Notes: generated by a model from the letters alone, not told the origin. Positions 1 through 8,809 are shown, counted from the stretch's first letter. The stretch is 62,591 nt of DNA from Pseudomonadota bacterium (GCA_021785035.1 JAJYGP010000066.1:1-62591), one strand, 5' to 3'. Numbers and translations: made by a program.

Positions 1-69
1 CAGGGGGTTGATAAGAAAAAGAAACGGCCGGGCCTGCGGCTTGTGGTCGGGGGCAAGGTCAAGAGATAA
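1..69 (+). CDS. C-terminal end of an unidentified protein
   Basis: An open frame runs from the first base to a TAA at 67-69 and reads as a lysine/arginine-rich tail. There is too little to identify. It lies on the integrated-element side of the tRNA-Val attachment site, so it is probably a cargo or transfer gene of that element. It could also be a chance frame. Confidence 0.3.
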   Translation, partial: QGVDKKKKRPGLRLVVGGKVKR

Positions 70-517
70 GAAAGCGCGGGCGCACCCGGTTTGACGGGAA
101 GAATCTCGCAAAGGGGTTGGACGCCTCACCGCGAAAACGCTGCACGACAGCGAGCGGCCAATGCACAGCCGCGGGCGGGGCCCCAAAGAGCTCGCGCTCC
201 TCGGCGGTGCGCATGTCGATAAGGGCCGCGGGCGGCGAGCATTGATGCCGCGTGCTGATTTCCAGCTCGATGGAAAATGAAGCGCACGGGTCTCTGGGCG
301 CGGGGGACTTGCGTGACCAGTGCTGGAGGGGTGGGAGCAGTTATGGCCTTCTTGCGCAAGAGCCGAAGGTCGGAAAAACCCGCAGCTTTATGGGATGTCG
401 TTGTCCACAGATTCTGTGCACAACTTTGTGGATGAAAGTTTGGTATCGCTAAGGCGGGCAAGACGGATGCGACGTTTGTTGGATTGCCCGGTAAACTGGC
501 AGGGCTGTTGCGTGGTA
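70..517. other. Stretch without a recognisable gene
   Basis: No frame here reads like a protein. The only structure noticed is a cluster of DnaA-box-like 9-mers at 401-435. The stretch lies just downstream of the integrase stop codon, inside the integrated element. Confidence 0.5.
401..435. promoter_or_regulatory. Cluster of DnaA-box-like 9-mers
   Basis: TTGTCCACA at 401-409 differs from the DnaA box TTATCCACA at one base. On the opposite strand, 427-435 reads TCATCCACA, also one mismatch. Between them is a degenerate copy around the palindrome TGTGCACA (414-421). The cluster might serve replication or copy control of an excised element. Similarity to the consensus is the only evidence. Confidence 0.3.
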
Positions 518-1750
518 TCAGACCAGGCCGTTGTCTCGTAGTTCTCCTTCTTCCGGCGGTGGCATCGGCTTCTCCATCGCATCCAGTTTGTCGGCCAGCG
601 TGTCTGCGCGTATATGCGCATAACGCTGCACCATGGACGCCATGGTATGTCCGGTGATGGATTGTACCTCGGGCAGAGAGAGGCCACGTTCTAGTAGTCT
701 ACTCGTGCCTTCGTGCCGAAGGTCATGGAAATGGATATCGTGCAGAAAATCCGGGTTCGGCGTCTGTCCGTTTTCCTTGCACTGCTCCTTGTACAGTCTC
801 AGTGCTGCCGCGATGGACCGCTGCCAGGCCTTTTTTACACCGTCGGCAGTGGTATTGAAGACCAGTCCAGACTTCGGAAACATAGAGCTTGACGTTCTTG
901 TCTCCGATTGCCGCCCGGCGGAAACAGACACAAGCCCGGCCAGTATGTCGCGAATGGTCTTGTACAGAGGTAACGTGCGCGCCTTGCCACTCTTGGCGTT
1001 AGCGGCCGGGATGACGATGCGTTTGTCCTCCAGTTGCACGTGTTGCCAGTCGAGTGCCACGATTTCGCCGCGGCGCATAGCGGTGGCAATGGCAAACGCA
1101 ATAAGAGGCGCCAGATAGTGGTTGCGTAGTGTCCCGGCGCCCAGAAGCAGAAACTTTTCTTCCTCGGGTTGGAGTCGCCGGTCACGGCCTGGTGGCGCTT
1201 TCGGGCGGGACACGTCCGCTACGGGGTTGAGGAGGGAGAGCCCCCACTCCTTGCGGGCCAGCTCGAAGATACGGTGAAGCAAGTTGAGTTCGCGGTTCAC
1301 GGTGCCGGGAGTGACCTGCTTTAGTCGACCATCCCGCCACTTGGCGACATCCTTAGAAGCGACATCTACGGCGAGTATTTGCGCCAGTGCGTCTTCACGT
1401 AAGAATCGGTTGAGCCGAAGCGTTTCCGTTTCGGCGCCCCGGTGTTGTGGCGTCACCTCGTTCAGGTATCGCTGGACGAGATTGCCAACGTGGAGCCCGT
1501 GGGGCAGGCTCCGGCCGCTGCGCTTTTGTGCGCGCAACCGGAGTTCTAGGGGCTCCGCCCAGGCCTTTGCCTGCGCTTTCGTGTCGAAAGAACGCGATTG
1601 GATAGGGAAGCCCGCTACGCGAAGTATTGCGCACCAAGGGGCCTTTCGGCTTTTGCGGTATTGGTATGTCGGCACAGCGCCCGCGTCCTTAGAGGACTTA
1701 GGTGTCAACTGTATCAGATGACCCGGCAGCGGTGAAATTGCTGTAGCCAT
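518..1750 (-). CDS. int: Tyrosine site-specific integrase of a tRNA-Val element
   Basis: A 410-aa tyrosine recombinase expected to integrate and excise a genomic island or prophage. There is an N-terminal arm-binding region (about 25-75), a SAM-like core-binding domain (about 85-180) and a catalytic domain (about 190-400). The catalytic set is visible: Arg227 in MRRGE, His342-x-x-Arg345 in HDLRH, His368 in TGHT and nucleophile Tyr377 in QRYAHI. The gene looks intact. Its start lies 78 bases from the 3' end of tRNA-Val and it reads away from the tRNA, the usual arrangement for elements that use a tRNA 3' end as attachment site. The element therefore extends leftward out of the window. Three TGGCTACAG repeats cover its start and upstream region. 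Confidence 0.93.
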   Translation of the reverse strand: MATAISPLPGHLIQLTPKSSKDAGAVPTYQYRKSRKAPWCAILRVAGFPIQSRSFDTKAQAKAWAEPLELRLRAQKRSGRSLPHGLHVGNLVQRYLNEVTPQHRGAETETLRLNRFLREDALAQILAVDVASKDVAKWRDGRLKQVTPGTVNRELNLLHRIFELARKEWGLSLLNPVADVSRPKAPPGRDRRLQPEEEKFLLLGAGTLRNHYLAPLIAFAIATAMRRGEIVALDWQHVQLEDKRIVIPAANAKSGKARTLPLYKTIRDILAGLVSVSAGRQSETRTSSSMFPKSGLVFNTTADGVKKAWQRSIAAALRLYKEQCKENGQTPNPDFLHDIHFHDLRHEGTSRLLERGLSLPEVQSITGHTMASMVQRYAHIRADTLADKLDAMEKPMPPPEEGELRDNGLV

Positions 1751-1781
1751 TGCCGGAAAACTGTAGCCAAAACTGTAGCCA
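1741..1781 (-). repeat. Three direct repeats at the integrase start
   Basis: CTGTAGCCA occurs at 1741-1749, 1761-1769 and 1773-1781 (TGGCTACAG on the coding strand). The first copy contains the integrase ATG. Such arrays between an integrase gene and its attachment site are typical arm-type binding sites, and binding here could also repress the gene. The function is inferred from position and repetition. Confidence 0.6.
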
Positions 1782-1827
1782 AGCGTGAAAGCGAAGTGGG
1801 AAAAGTGCTGTAAGTGCTTGTTTTTAT

Positions 1828-1902
1828 TGGTGGGCGATAGTGGGTTCGAACCACTGACCCCTGCCGTGTGAAGGCAGTGCTCTACCGCTGAGCTAATCGC
1901 CC
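1828..1902 (-). tRNA. tRNA-Val(CAC)
   Basis: A cloverleaf folds on the minus strand with a perfect 7-bp acceptor stem (GGGCGAT with ATCGCCC), a D arm containing TAGCTCAGCGGTAGAGC, anticodon stem CTGCC/GGCAG with loop TTCACAC giving anticodon CAC, a T arm with GTTCGAAC and an encoded CCA end. It reads GTG valine codons. Its 3' end faces the integrase gene and is the likely attachment site; because the tRNA is complete, integration reconstituted it. Confidence 0.95.
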
Positions 1903-1914
1903 CAGTGCGTGGGC

Positions 1915-1943
1915 AGTCTACGAAAAATCAGGCCTTTGGTCAA
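1915..1943 (-). promoter_or_regulatory. Sigma-70 promoter for tRNA-Val
   Basis: On the minus strand TTGACC (1943-1938) and TAGACT (1920-1915) are separated by exactly 17 bases, placing a start point a few bases before the tRNA 5' end. The -35 side overlaps the region that would serve the divergent hugZ promoter. Confidence 0.7.
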
Positions 1944-1960
1944 TTTCGTGTCGGGTTTGT

Positions 1961-1972
1961 TACAATGAGCGC
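1961..1972 (+). promoter_or_regulatory. -10 element placing the hugZ transcript start at its start codon
   Basis: TACAAT at 1961-1966 lies six bases before the GTG start at 1973, so the expected transcript start coincides with the start codon. No Shine-Dalgarno sequence precedes the GTG. A -35 match is poor (GTCAAT, 16 bases upstream). Confidence 0.4.
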
Positions 1973-2725
1973 GTGAACGATTATCAAAAGGCTGTGAAAG
2001 ACGCGCGGGAGCTTGCTCGTTCCCATGAGAATGGGGTGTTGTCGACGTTGTCCGGCGAGATGGGCGGATGGCCCTTTGGTTCGGTGGCTCCCTATATCTT
2101 GGATCACGAAGGGAACGCCATTCTCTTACTTTCGGATTTGGCCCAGCATAGCCGGAATATTAAAAAGGACGATCGGGTAAGCCTTCTGGCCTGGGAGCAG
2201 GAGAAGGGAGATATCCAACAGGCGGGCCGGATCACCTTATTAGGTCGGGCCCGGGAGGTCGAAGGGACCGACACTCTCCGCGATCGTTACTTGCGCTACC
2301 TACCCCAAGCCCAGCAGTATTTTGCCATCCACGATTTTCGCTTCTACCAGATATTGGTTGAGCGTGTTCGCTTCATCGGGGGGTTTGGGGATATTCATTG
2401 GATACGCGGAGAGGATTATCGGCTGAGTCCGGAGTCTTTCGATCCGAGCTTCGCGGAGGCCGAAAGGGGCGCCGTTCTTCACATGAACGCGGACCATCGC
2501 GACGCCCTTGTTCAGTATTGTCGGGCCCTAGGCATTGAGGAGACAGAGCCCCGTCTCCTCGGTATTGATCCCGAGGGGTGTGACGTCCAGACCCGGGTGC
2601 GGCGCCTGCGCATTCGTTTTGAAAGTGCTGTGCGTGACGTCCCGGGTCTGCGGGCAGCCTTTATCCGACTTTCGCAGAATCTAAGGGCTTCCGGGGACGA
2701 GTTGCCACGTTCCGGTTCCCGATAG
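1973..2725 (+). CDS. hugZ: HugZ-family heme utilization protein
   Basis: A 250-aa protein of the pyridoxamine-phosphate-oxidase-like split-barrel family related to HugZ/HutZ. Residues 1-150 form the FMN-binding-like barrel (GVLSTLSG, FGSVAPYILD, LLLSDLAQHSRNI). Residues about 160-245 form the DUF2470-type helical domain (AVLHMNADHRDALVQYC). Family members bind heme and take part in heme breakdown or iron recovery; the substrate here is not shown. The GTG start gives the normal family N terminus. The last 45 bases overlap, tail to tail, the end of the ABC exporter gene on the other strand, so there is no room for a terminator between them. Confidence 0.85.
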   Translation: MNDYQKAVKDARELARSHENGVLSTLSGEMGGWPFGSVAPYILDHEGNAILLLSDLAQHSRNIKKDDRVSLLAWEQEKGDIQQAGRITLLGRAREVEGTDTLRDRYLRYLPQAQQYFAIHDFRFYQILVERVRFIGGFGDIHWIRGEDYRLSPESFDPSFAEAERGAVLHMNADHRDALVQYCRALGIEETEPRLLGIDPEGCDVQTRVRRLRIRFESAVRDVPGLRAAFIRLSQNLRASGDELPRSGSR

Positions 2726-4405
2726 CTCAAGGCGCGTCCTATGGTAGGCGTTGAGCGCCGATCTGTGCCCCACGCTCACCACTGTGCTTTGGGGTAGACG
2801 TTCGCGCAGGAGGGTATAGAGCTGGGCCTCGGCCGGTTCGTCCAAGGCCGACGTGGCCTCATCCATATAAATCCATTGCGGTTTTTGTAACAAAATGCGC
2901 GCAAAGGCGATTCGCTGTTGCTCGCCCAGTGACAGGATGAGGGACCATTGTTTGTGCGCATCGAGTTCTGTGGCAAGGCGCGGGAGCCCGACTGCCGTGA
3001 GCGCCTCGGCCAAGGCGTCCGTCGTGGTGTCTGGTGCGCCGTGCGGGTAGAGAAGGACGTCGCGGAGACTTCCAAGCGGCAGGTAGGGCTTTTGCGGCAA
3101 AAAGAGCGAAACGTCACGGGCTGGGGTGGCTACAAGGCCGCTCCCAAAAGGCCAGAGGCCCGCCAAGGCCCGTATCAAGGTACTTTTGCCGCTTCCAGAC
3201 GGGCCCGCCAGCAGTACCGTCTCGCCGGGTTTCACGGCGAGCGAGAGGTCGGAGAGAAGGGCGCGGCCTCCCGGGACATGGAGGCTCACCGATTGCAGTT
3301 GCAAGGCCTCTCCCGTGGTACGAGTGAGGGCGTTATATTTCTGTGTCTCGTTACGCACCCCTTGCATGTGTTCACTAAACCCCGTCAACCGATCGACCAC
3401 GGCGTGCCATGAGGCCAGATCGGGGTAGATCGTCACGATATAAGAAAGTCCCCCCTGCACCTGACCAAAGGCGGACGAGATCTGCATGACAAGGCCGAGT
3501 TGGATCTGTTTTGCAAAAAAGCTGGGGGCAGCTACGAGGAAGGGAAAGATGATGGCGGCCTGCCCATAACCGGAAGAGAACCAGTTTATGATTTTTTGCC
3601 GCTTCATGATGGCCCAGTAATTTTTGAAGATAAACGCAAATCGCGCTCCTAAGCCCTTATGTTCTTGATCTTCACCGTTATAGAGCGCGATGCTCTCGGT
3701 ATTTTCGCGGACCCTTACTAAGTTAAAACGAAAATCGGCATCAAAGCGCTGTTGGTTGAAGCTCAGACCGATTAAGGGCCGTCCAAGCTTTAACATGAGC
3801 CAGGTGCCGACGATCGAGTAAAGTAAGGCCGCCCATACGAGGTAGCCCGGGATATCCCAAATACGGCCGTCAAAGGGGATGGTGAGACGGCTTGAAAGGA
3901 CCCAAAGCATCGCGATAAAGGAGGCAATTGTGACGATTGAGCTTAGAAGACCGAGAGAGAGCTTCAAGGTGCCGCGGATAAAGGCGCTGATGTCGTCTGC
4001 GATACGCTGATCGGGGTTATCGGTGCCGTCGCCCAGAATTTGCATCCGATAATAGGTTTGGTCAGACAGCCAATCCTTGAGGTAGTGGTGGGTCATCCAA
4101 CGCCGCCAGCGGATCTGCAGCATTTCTCCTAAATACATTTGGTAAACAGACCCGGCGATATAGAGTCCGGCCAACCAGGAAAAGCGTAGCATGGCGCTCC
4201 AAAACGCGGGCTCGTTATAGTGCTGGAGGGCGTCGTAGAAGCCGTTGTACCACTCCGTGATCAGGACGTTGATATAGACAAGGCCTAAGCTTAACCCCAC
4301 GACTATGGCGAGTAAGCCATAGGCGCCCCAGCGTTCCTCGGATTGCCAATACGGCGCGGCGATACGCCACGCGCCGCGAAAGAATGCGCGATTAAACCGT
4401 TCCAT
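2681..4405 (-). CDS. SbmA/BacA-type ABC exporter (fused membrane and ATPase domains)
   Basis: A 574-aa half-transporter. The first ~330 residues carry the SbmA/BacA (ABC_membrane_2) fold with several membrane segments and the family motif EWYNGFYDAL near residue 52. The C-terminal ~200 residues are an ABC ATPase with Walker A GPSGSGKST, signature LSLGEQQRIAFAR and Walker B IYMDEATSALDE. Relatives import peptides or modified antibiotics, or act on very-long-chain fatty acids or cobalamin; the substrate cannot be told here. The gene stands alone on the minus strand and ends inside the hugZ coding end. Confidence 0.88.
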   Translation of the reverse strand: MERFNRAFFRGAWRIAAPYWQSEERWGAYGLLAIVVGLSLGLVYINVLITEWYNGFYDALQHYNEPAFWSAMLRFSWLAGLYIAGSVYQMYLGEMLQIRWRRWMTHHYLKDWLSDQTYYRMQILGDGTDNPDQRIADDISAFIRGTLKLSLGLLSSIVTIASFIAMLWVLSSRLTIPFDGRIWDIPGYLVWAALLYSIVGTWLMLKLGRPLIGLSFNQQRFDADFRFNLVRVRENTESIALYNGEDQEHKGLGARFAFIFKNYWAIMKRQKIINWFSSGYGQAAIIFPFLVAAPSFFAKQIQLGLVMQISSAFGQVQGGLSYIVTIYPDLASWHAVVDRLTGFSEHMQGVRNETQKYNALTRTTGEALQLQSVSLHVPGGRALLSDLSLAVKPGETVLLAGPSGSGKSTLIRALAGLWPFGSGLVATPARDVSLFLPQKPYLPLGSLRDVLLYPHGAPDTTTDALAEALTAVGLPRLATELDAHKQWSLILSLGEQQRIAFARILLQKPQWIYMDEATSALDEPAEAQLYTLLRERLPQSTVVSVGHRSALNAYHRTRLELSGTGTWQLVPGSP

Positions 4406-4612
4406 CTGCGATGAAGCCCTCGACGCCGTTATGGTTCCTGCCCCTCGGACCCTGTCGGGGCGGCTTTCGTTCCGTCATGATAGCATGCAGGCTAAGGTCC
4501 TAGGCGGTTCTATTGACCGCGGGGCCGCTTCTCCTTTAGGGTTTCTAGCCTGAGACGAAGCCCAAAGGGCGCGCCCCCGATAATAAAAAAGAGTATTAGG
4601 AGGAGACAAGAC

Positions 4613-6067
4613 ATGAAACTGCGACCCCCCAGCCGTTTTTCCCTTATATCGACCGTGACCGCCTTGGCTTTGCTATCGGGCTGCAGTCACAAGCCCGTGC
4701 CGGCTAAGTCCGCTCCGGCAAAGCCTGTGGCCGCAGGCCCGTCGCTCGCCTCACCCCATACCTGGCTCGCTTACGGGCGCAATGCTGCCCACGATGCGAG
4801 TTATGTCGGACCGAAAAAGGCGGCCGCCGTCAGCTGGATCTTCCGGGTACCTGGTGCGGTGCCAGGGCATATGTCGAAGGCCCAGATCAAAAAGACCTAC
4901 ATGAGCATGACTGCGGTGCGTGATCTCGTCGGAATTCCGATCGGCGTGTCGGTGGCCGATGGCACGGTCTATGTCCCGGACGACAACGGTTTCGTGTATG
5001 CCGTAAACGGTACTAATGGGCATGTCTTATGGCATTTTAATGCGCGTAACGAGATCATGACCACGCCACTTGTCGCCGGTCATGGGGCCCATAAGCTTGT
5101 CTATATCGGCGGCGGCAACTCCAACTTCAGCTATACCCAGGCTGTGAAATTCGGTGACAAGGGCGCACCGGTGGTACGCGGTACCGATATCAGCGGGATC
5201 TATGCCCTGCATGCACAAACCGGCCATTTGGCCTGGGTCTACCATACCCAGGGCGAAGATATGCCTACCCCCATCATCACCGCGGGTACGCTGGTCTTTG
5301 GCGGCGGCGACGGGCATGTCTACGGCTTGAACGCGGCCACTGGGCAGCTGAAGTGGAAGACCGGTATCAGATCGTTTGTCAGTATGTCGTCTGCGACCCG
5401 CTATAAGCATCTTGTCATCATGGCGGGCACCCACCCGAATGCGGTGTATGCGGTCAATGCGAAGACCGGTAAGCTTGTCTGGCACATGACGCCCGCGGGG
5501 GTCTTTTCGAGCAGCATGGGTGATTGTGCGCCGGCTCAAAGCCAGGGCGTGGTTGTGACCCAGTTCGAACAGCAAGGAAAGGGTGTGCATCGCGCGAAGA
5601 GTGTCGAGATTGGCTTGAGTGCCCAAACCGGCAAGACGCTGTGGGAGACCACTCTCGGGGCCGGAAAGGTCCCGCCGCGCAATAAGGATGCGGTGCCCAT
5701 GATCGCAGGGGGAGTCATCTATACTGGAAGCCCGGTCACGGCGAGCGCTTATGCCCTCAATCTTAAGACCGGAAAGATACTCTGGCATACGCCCCTTAAG
5801 GTCAAGATGAAGGCCGCCCCGAGCGTAGCCGGAAAGAACCTCCTTTATCCGGTCGGGAATGGCGCGATCTTTGTGGTGAATCGCAAAACCGGGAAGATCG
5901 CCGGTAAATACATGACTCATCACGGAGGATTCGGGCCGCAAAACGGGGTCGTGATCGATCATACGTTTGTAATTGGTAGCAATTTTGGGTGGCTTTACGC
6001 GGTGCCGATCAAGACCATCACGGCGAAGCGGATTAAAGCTCCCGTTGCCAAGTCTCAGCGATCATAG
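4613..6067 (+). CDS. Outer-membrane lipoprotein with a PQQ-type beta-propeller
   Basis: A 484-aa protein with a lipoprotein signal (hydrophobic 10-21, lipobox LSGC, Cys24). Ser25 predicts outer-membrane sorting. The rest is a series of PQQ/WD-like blades, each with the motif YALNA-TG-L-W (for example VYAVNGTNGHVLWHF, IYALHAQTGHLAWVY, VYGLNAATGQLKW), consistent with an eight-bladed propeller. The fold is that of BamB, but bamB is at 35272 in its usual place, so this is a separate paralogue. It may bind a cofactor or scaffold an envelope complex; no dehydrogenase catalytic motif is seen. A strong AGGAGGAG site precedes the ATG. Confidence 0.8.
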   Translation: MKLRPPSRFSLISTVTALALLSGCSHKPVPAKSAPAKPVAAGPSLASPHTWLAYGRNAAHDASYVGPKKAAAVSWIFRVPGAVPGHMSKAQIKKTYMSMTAVRDLVGIPIGVSVADGTVYVPDDNGFVYAVNGTNGHVLWHFNARNEIMTTPLVAGHGAHKLVYIGGGNSNFSYTQAVKFGDKGAPVVRGTDISGIYALHAQTGHLAWVYHTQGEDMPTPIITAGTLVFGGGDGHVYGLNAATGQLKWKTGIRSFVSMSSATRYKHLVIMAGTHPNAVYAVNAKTGKLVWHMTPAGVFSSSMGDCAPAQSQGVVVTQFEQQGKGVHRAKSVEIGLSAQTGKTLWETTLGAGKVPPRNKDAVPMIAGGVIYTGSPVTASAYALNLKTGKILWHTPLKVKMKAAPSVAGKNLLYPVGNGAIFVVNRKTGKIAGKYMTHHGGFGPQNGVVIDHTFVIGSNFGWLYAVPIKTITAKRIKAPVAKSQRS

Positions 6068-6098
6068 GGCGGGGATCCCGCGCGCCCTTGTACGTGCG

Positions 6099-6752
6099 GT
6101 GCGGGCCTGGAATGCGCGGCGGCGGCTCTTGGTGTCGACGCTGGTGGGCGTTGTCGCGTATATCCTTACTCCGGCCACGTATCTCGTCGATAGCCGCTTG
6201 TTGTTGGGCTGGGACGGGGCCTGCCTTACCTTTTTACTGATGGCTTGGACGGTCATGGGTCTTGCCAATGCCAAAGAAACGCGTCGCAGCACCCTGGAGC
6301 AAGATCAGAGCGGGTTTACGGTGCTTCTCGTGGCAACCTTGGCGGCTTGTGCAAGCCTCTTTGCGATCCTGTTTCTTTTGAGTCAGGGCAAAGGCGCGGC
6401 ATCGACCCTAAAGGTGGCGCACCTCGCCTTAGCGATATCGGCGGTGATCAGTTCCTGGTTTGTCGTTCATACTCTGTTTGCTTTTCATTATGCCCATAGT
6501 TTTTATCGCGGGCTTGCGGTGCAAGATGGGGTGCGGGACGAGGGCGGGATCCGCTTTCCGGGGGACGGGCTTCCGCACTACGTGGATTTTTTGTATTTCT
6601 CGTTTGTGATCGGCATGACGTCCCAGGTCTCGGACGTGTCCATTACCTCCCATAGTATCCGGCGCGCCGCGCTGATCCACGGCATCCTTTCGTTCGCCTT
6701 CAATACCTTGGTGCTGGCGCTCACGATCAATATCGTAGCCGGCATCGTCTAG
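6099..6752 (+). CDS. DUF1345 membrane protein
   Basis: About 217 aa with five likely membrane segments (VSTLVGVVAYIL, LTFLLMAWTVMGLA, VLLVATLAACASLFAILFLL, ALAISAVISSWFVVHTLFAF, ILSFAFNTLVLALTINIVAG) and the family stretches VDFLYFSFVIGMTSQVSDV and FHYAHSFY. DUF1345 proteins are inner-membrane proteins of unknown role. The frame is open upstream to 5973, inside the propeller gene; GTG at 6099 gives the usual family length and avoids a long overlap, while TTG at 6045 is an alternative. It probably shares a transcript with the preceding lipoprotein gene. Confidence 0.75.
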   Translation: MRAWNARRRLLVSTLVGVVAYILTPATYLVDSRLLLGWDGACLTFLLMAWTVMGLANAKETRRSTLEQDQSGFTVLLVATLAACASLFAILFLLSQGKGAASTLKVAHLALAISAVISSWFVVHTLFAFHYAHSFYRGLAVQDGVRDEGGIRFPGDGLPHYVDFLYFSFVIGMTSQVSDVSITSHSIRRAALIHGILSFAFNTLVLALTINIVAGIV

Positions 6753-6761
6753 CAGAAGCGC

Positions 6762-7802
6762 TTAGGGCGCGGGATTAGGTGAGTGGAGATGGACTGCATC
6801 GATTGCTGTGAGCATCTCGGGCGTCAACACAAGTTTCGCGTTCTCCAGATTCTCTTTTAATTGATCCAGGGTACGGGCCCCGACGAGAGTGGAGGCCGTA
6901 AAAAACCGAGAGCGTGCGAAGGCGAGCGCCAGTGCTCCGAGCGGAACGCCAAAATCAGTAGCGATCTGCGCGTAGGCGTGGACCGCCGCTTCGACCGGCG
7001 GCTTGCGGTAGCGGGGGCCAAATTGCGGGAAGCGGATAAGGCGCGCCGCGGGATCCGGGGAGCCCAAGTACTTTCCCGTGAGGAGCCCAAAGGCCAAGGG
7101 GCTATAGGCCAGAAGCCCCAGCTTTTCTTGGTGGCAGATCTCCGCCAAGCCGGCCTCGAACGAGCGGTTCAAGAGATTGTAGGCATTTTGTATGGTCACG
7201 ATGCGCGGAAGTTTATGGTGATCCGCCGATTGGAGAAACCGCAGAACCCCCCATGGGGTCTCATTGCTGAGCCCAAGGTAGCGAACCTTGCCTTCTTTGA
7301 CTAAAGCGCCGAGGGTGGCGAGCTGTTCGTCGATAAGCTCACCCTCGTTGCGTTCGTTGTGGGGCTCGTATTGCGTGTCCCCAAAGAGGGGCAGGGGCCG
7401 CGCTGGCCAATGGATTTGGTAGATATCGACGTAGTCGGTCTGCAGGCGTTTGAGGCTGTCGTGTAAGGCCGTGCGGATATTGGTTTCATCCAGCGCCTTG
7501 GGCCCGCCGCGTAGCCAAGTAAAGCCACGTGCTGGTCCGGCGACCTTGGTCGCGACCACAAGTTTGTCGCGGCCTTGCTTTTTCAGCCATTCGCCGACGA
7601 TCGCCTCGGTAGCGCCCTGGGTCTCGGCGCGTCCGGGGACCGGGTACATCTCGGCCATATCGAGAAGCGTGATGCCTTGGGCCACGGCGTAATCGAGTTG
7701 CTTGTGGGCGTCATCGCGATCGGTTTGTTCCCCGAACGTCATGGTGCCAAGGCCGATATCCGAAACGGTAAGATCGGTGCGCGGAAAGGTGTGGAGGATC
7801 AT
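6762..7802 (-). CDS. tas: NADP(H)-dependent aldo-keto reductase, Tas-like
   Basis: A 346-aa TIM-barrel aldo-keto reductase close to E. coli Tas. The catalytic tetrad is present: Asp in LLDMAEMY, Tyr in the same motif, Lys in VVATKVAG and His in YQIHWP. The C-terminal STLVGARTLDQLKENL matches the NADP-phosphate-binding helix. It reduces carbonyl substrates; the physiological one is unknown. The start at 7802 (MILHTF) matches relatives; the frame is open a further 18 codons upstream. It converges on the DUF1345 gene with only 9 bases between stops. Confidence 0.88.
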   Translation of the reverse strand: MILHTFPRTDLTVSDIGLGTMTFGEQTDRDDAHKQLDYAVAQGITLLDMAEMYPVPGRAETQGATEAIVGEWLKKQGRDKLVVATKVAGPARGFTWLRGGPKALDETNIRTALHDSLKRLQTDYVDIYQIHWPARPLPLFGDTQYEPHNERNEGELIDEQLATLGALVKEGKVRYLGLSNETPWGVLRFLQSADHHKLPRIVTIQNAYNLLNRSFEAGLAEICHQEKLGLLAYSPLAFGLLTGKYLGSPDPAARLIRFPQFGPRYRKPPVEAAVHAYAQIATDFGVPLGALALAFARSRFFTASTLVGARTLDQLKENLENAKLVLTPEMLTAIDAVHLHSPNPAP

Positions 7803-8121
7803 GGCGTGACTTTGCCAATTCGTGGGCAGGCTGTCAAATGAAGGGGAGGGGGCCAAGCTTGGGCGCCTGCCTCCAAAGGCGGTGTGCCTTTAGGGTCGCC
7901 TGATATACCCACGTTTCGCTATGATGGTGACGCGATTCGGCGTGGTTCTTTCTGAGCGGCTCTTAGAGTGTCTCCCGGGGTGTCTCGCGAGATTCACGGG
8001 TCTTAGGGGGGCGCGGACCGGCAGATCCGGGGCATGGTCGTGGGCTTTGGGTGTTGGGTTTACGTAGGGGGATAAGGAGCGACTTTCCCAGGCTTTGGGC
8101 AGGGCAGACATGGGGGTTTAG

Positions 8122-8787
8122 GTGACGATTGTGAATATGTTGGCCATAGAGACCGCAACGCCGATTGTGTCGGTGGCGCTCACGGTGGGTGGGCGGGTGT
8201 TTGAGCGGTGTGTAGAGGATCCAGCGGCGCGCGCCGAAGACGTGCTTGAGCGTTTGCAAGTATTGCTGAATGAGGCCGAGACCTCGCTCGTCGCTCTGGA
8301 TGCCATCGCCTTCGGGCGCGGCCCCGGATCTTTTACTGGGCTGCGTGTGGCCGCAGCGATAGCCCAAGGGCTTGCGTACGCGCAGGGCCTGCCGGTGGTT
8401 CCAATTTCGTCTTTGGCGGCCTTGGCCCAAGAGGCGACGGGCGATGACATTCTGGCGGCCATTGATGCCCGGCGCGACGAGGTCTATTACGGATTTTTCA
8501 CGCGCTCCGAGAATGGTTTGGTAGAACCGGTGGGAGCCGAGGCCCTAGGGCCGCCGGCCTTAGTCCGGCTGCCTGAGGGTCGCGCCTATCGGGGGATCGG
8601 CAGTGGTTTTGACCACTACCTGCAGGAGCTGCACGTGCGTCATGGTGTGTCCTACGACGCCCATAAGGCCCCCGGCGCGCGCGCGATCCTAAGACTTGCG
8701 CACGCGGCCTTCGAACGCGGCGCCTGGGTCGATGCGGCTCAGGCGCTGCCTATCTATTTGCGGGATAACGTGGCCCAAGGGGCTTGA
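8122..8787 (+). CDS. tsaB: TsaB, t6A37 tRNA modification subunit
   Basis: A 221-aa ASKHA-fold protein that dimerises with TsaD for threonylcarbamoyl transfer to A37 of ANN-decoding tRNAs. The N-terminal LAIETATPIVSVAL and the GRGPGSFTGLRVAAAIAQGLAY motif are diagnostic. A GGGGGT stretch six bases before the GTG at 8122 supports that start; an ATG at 8137 is possible. It is followed after 22 bases by the MutS2-like gene, probably on one transcript. Confidence 0.93.
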   Translation: MTIVNMLAIETATPIVSVALTVGGRVFERCVEDPAARAEDVLERLQVLLNEAETSLVALDAIAFGRGPGSFTGLRVAAAIAQGLAYAQGLPVVPISSLAALAQEATGDDILAAIDARRDEVYYGFFTRSENGLVEPVGAEALGPPALVRLPEGRAYRGIGSGFDHYLQELHVRHGVSYDAHKAPGARAILRLAHAAFERGAWVDAAQALPIYLRDNVAQGA

Positions 8788-8809
8788 GTGTTTGTGTTAG
8801 TATTTGCCC

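Noticed and set aside
5973-6098. Upstream extension of the DUF1345 gene
   Set aside because: It would overlap the propeller gene by about 95 bases and add an Arg/Ser-rich segment not typical of the family.
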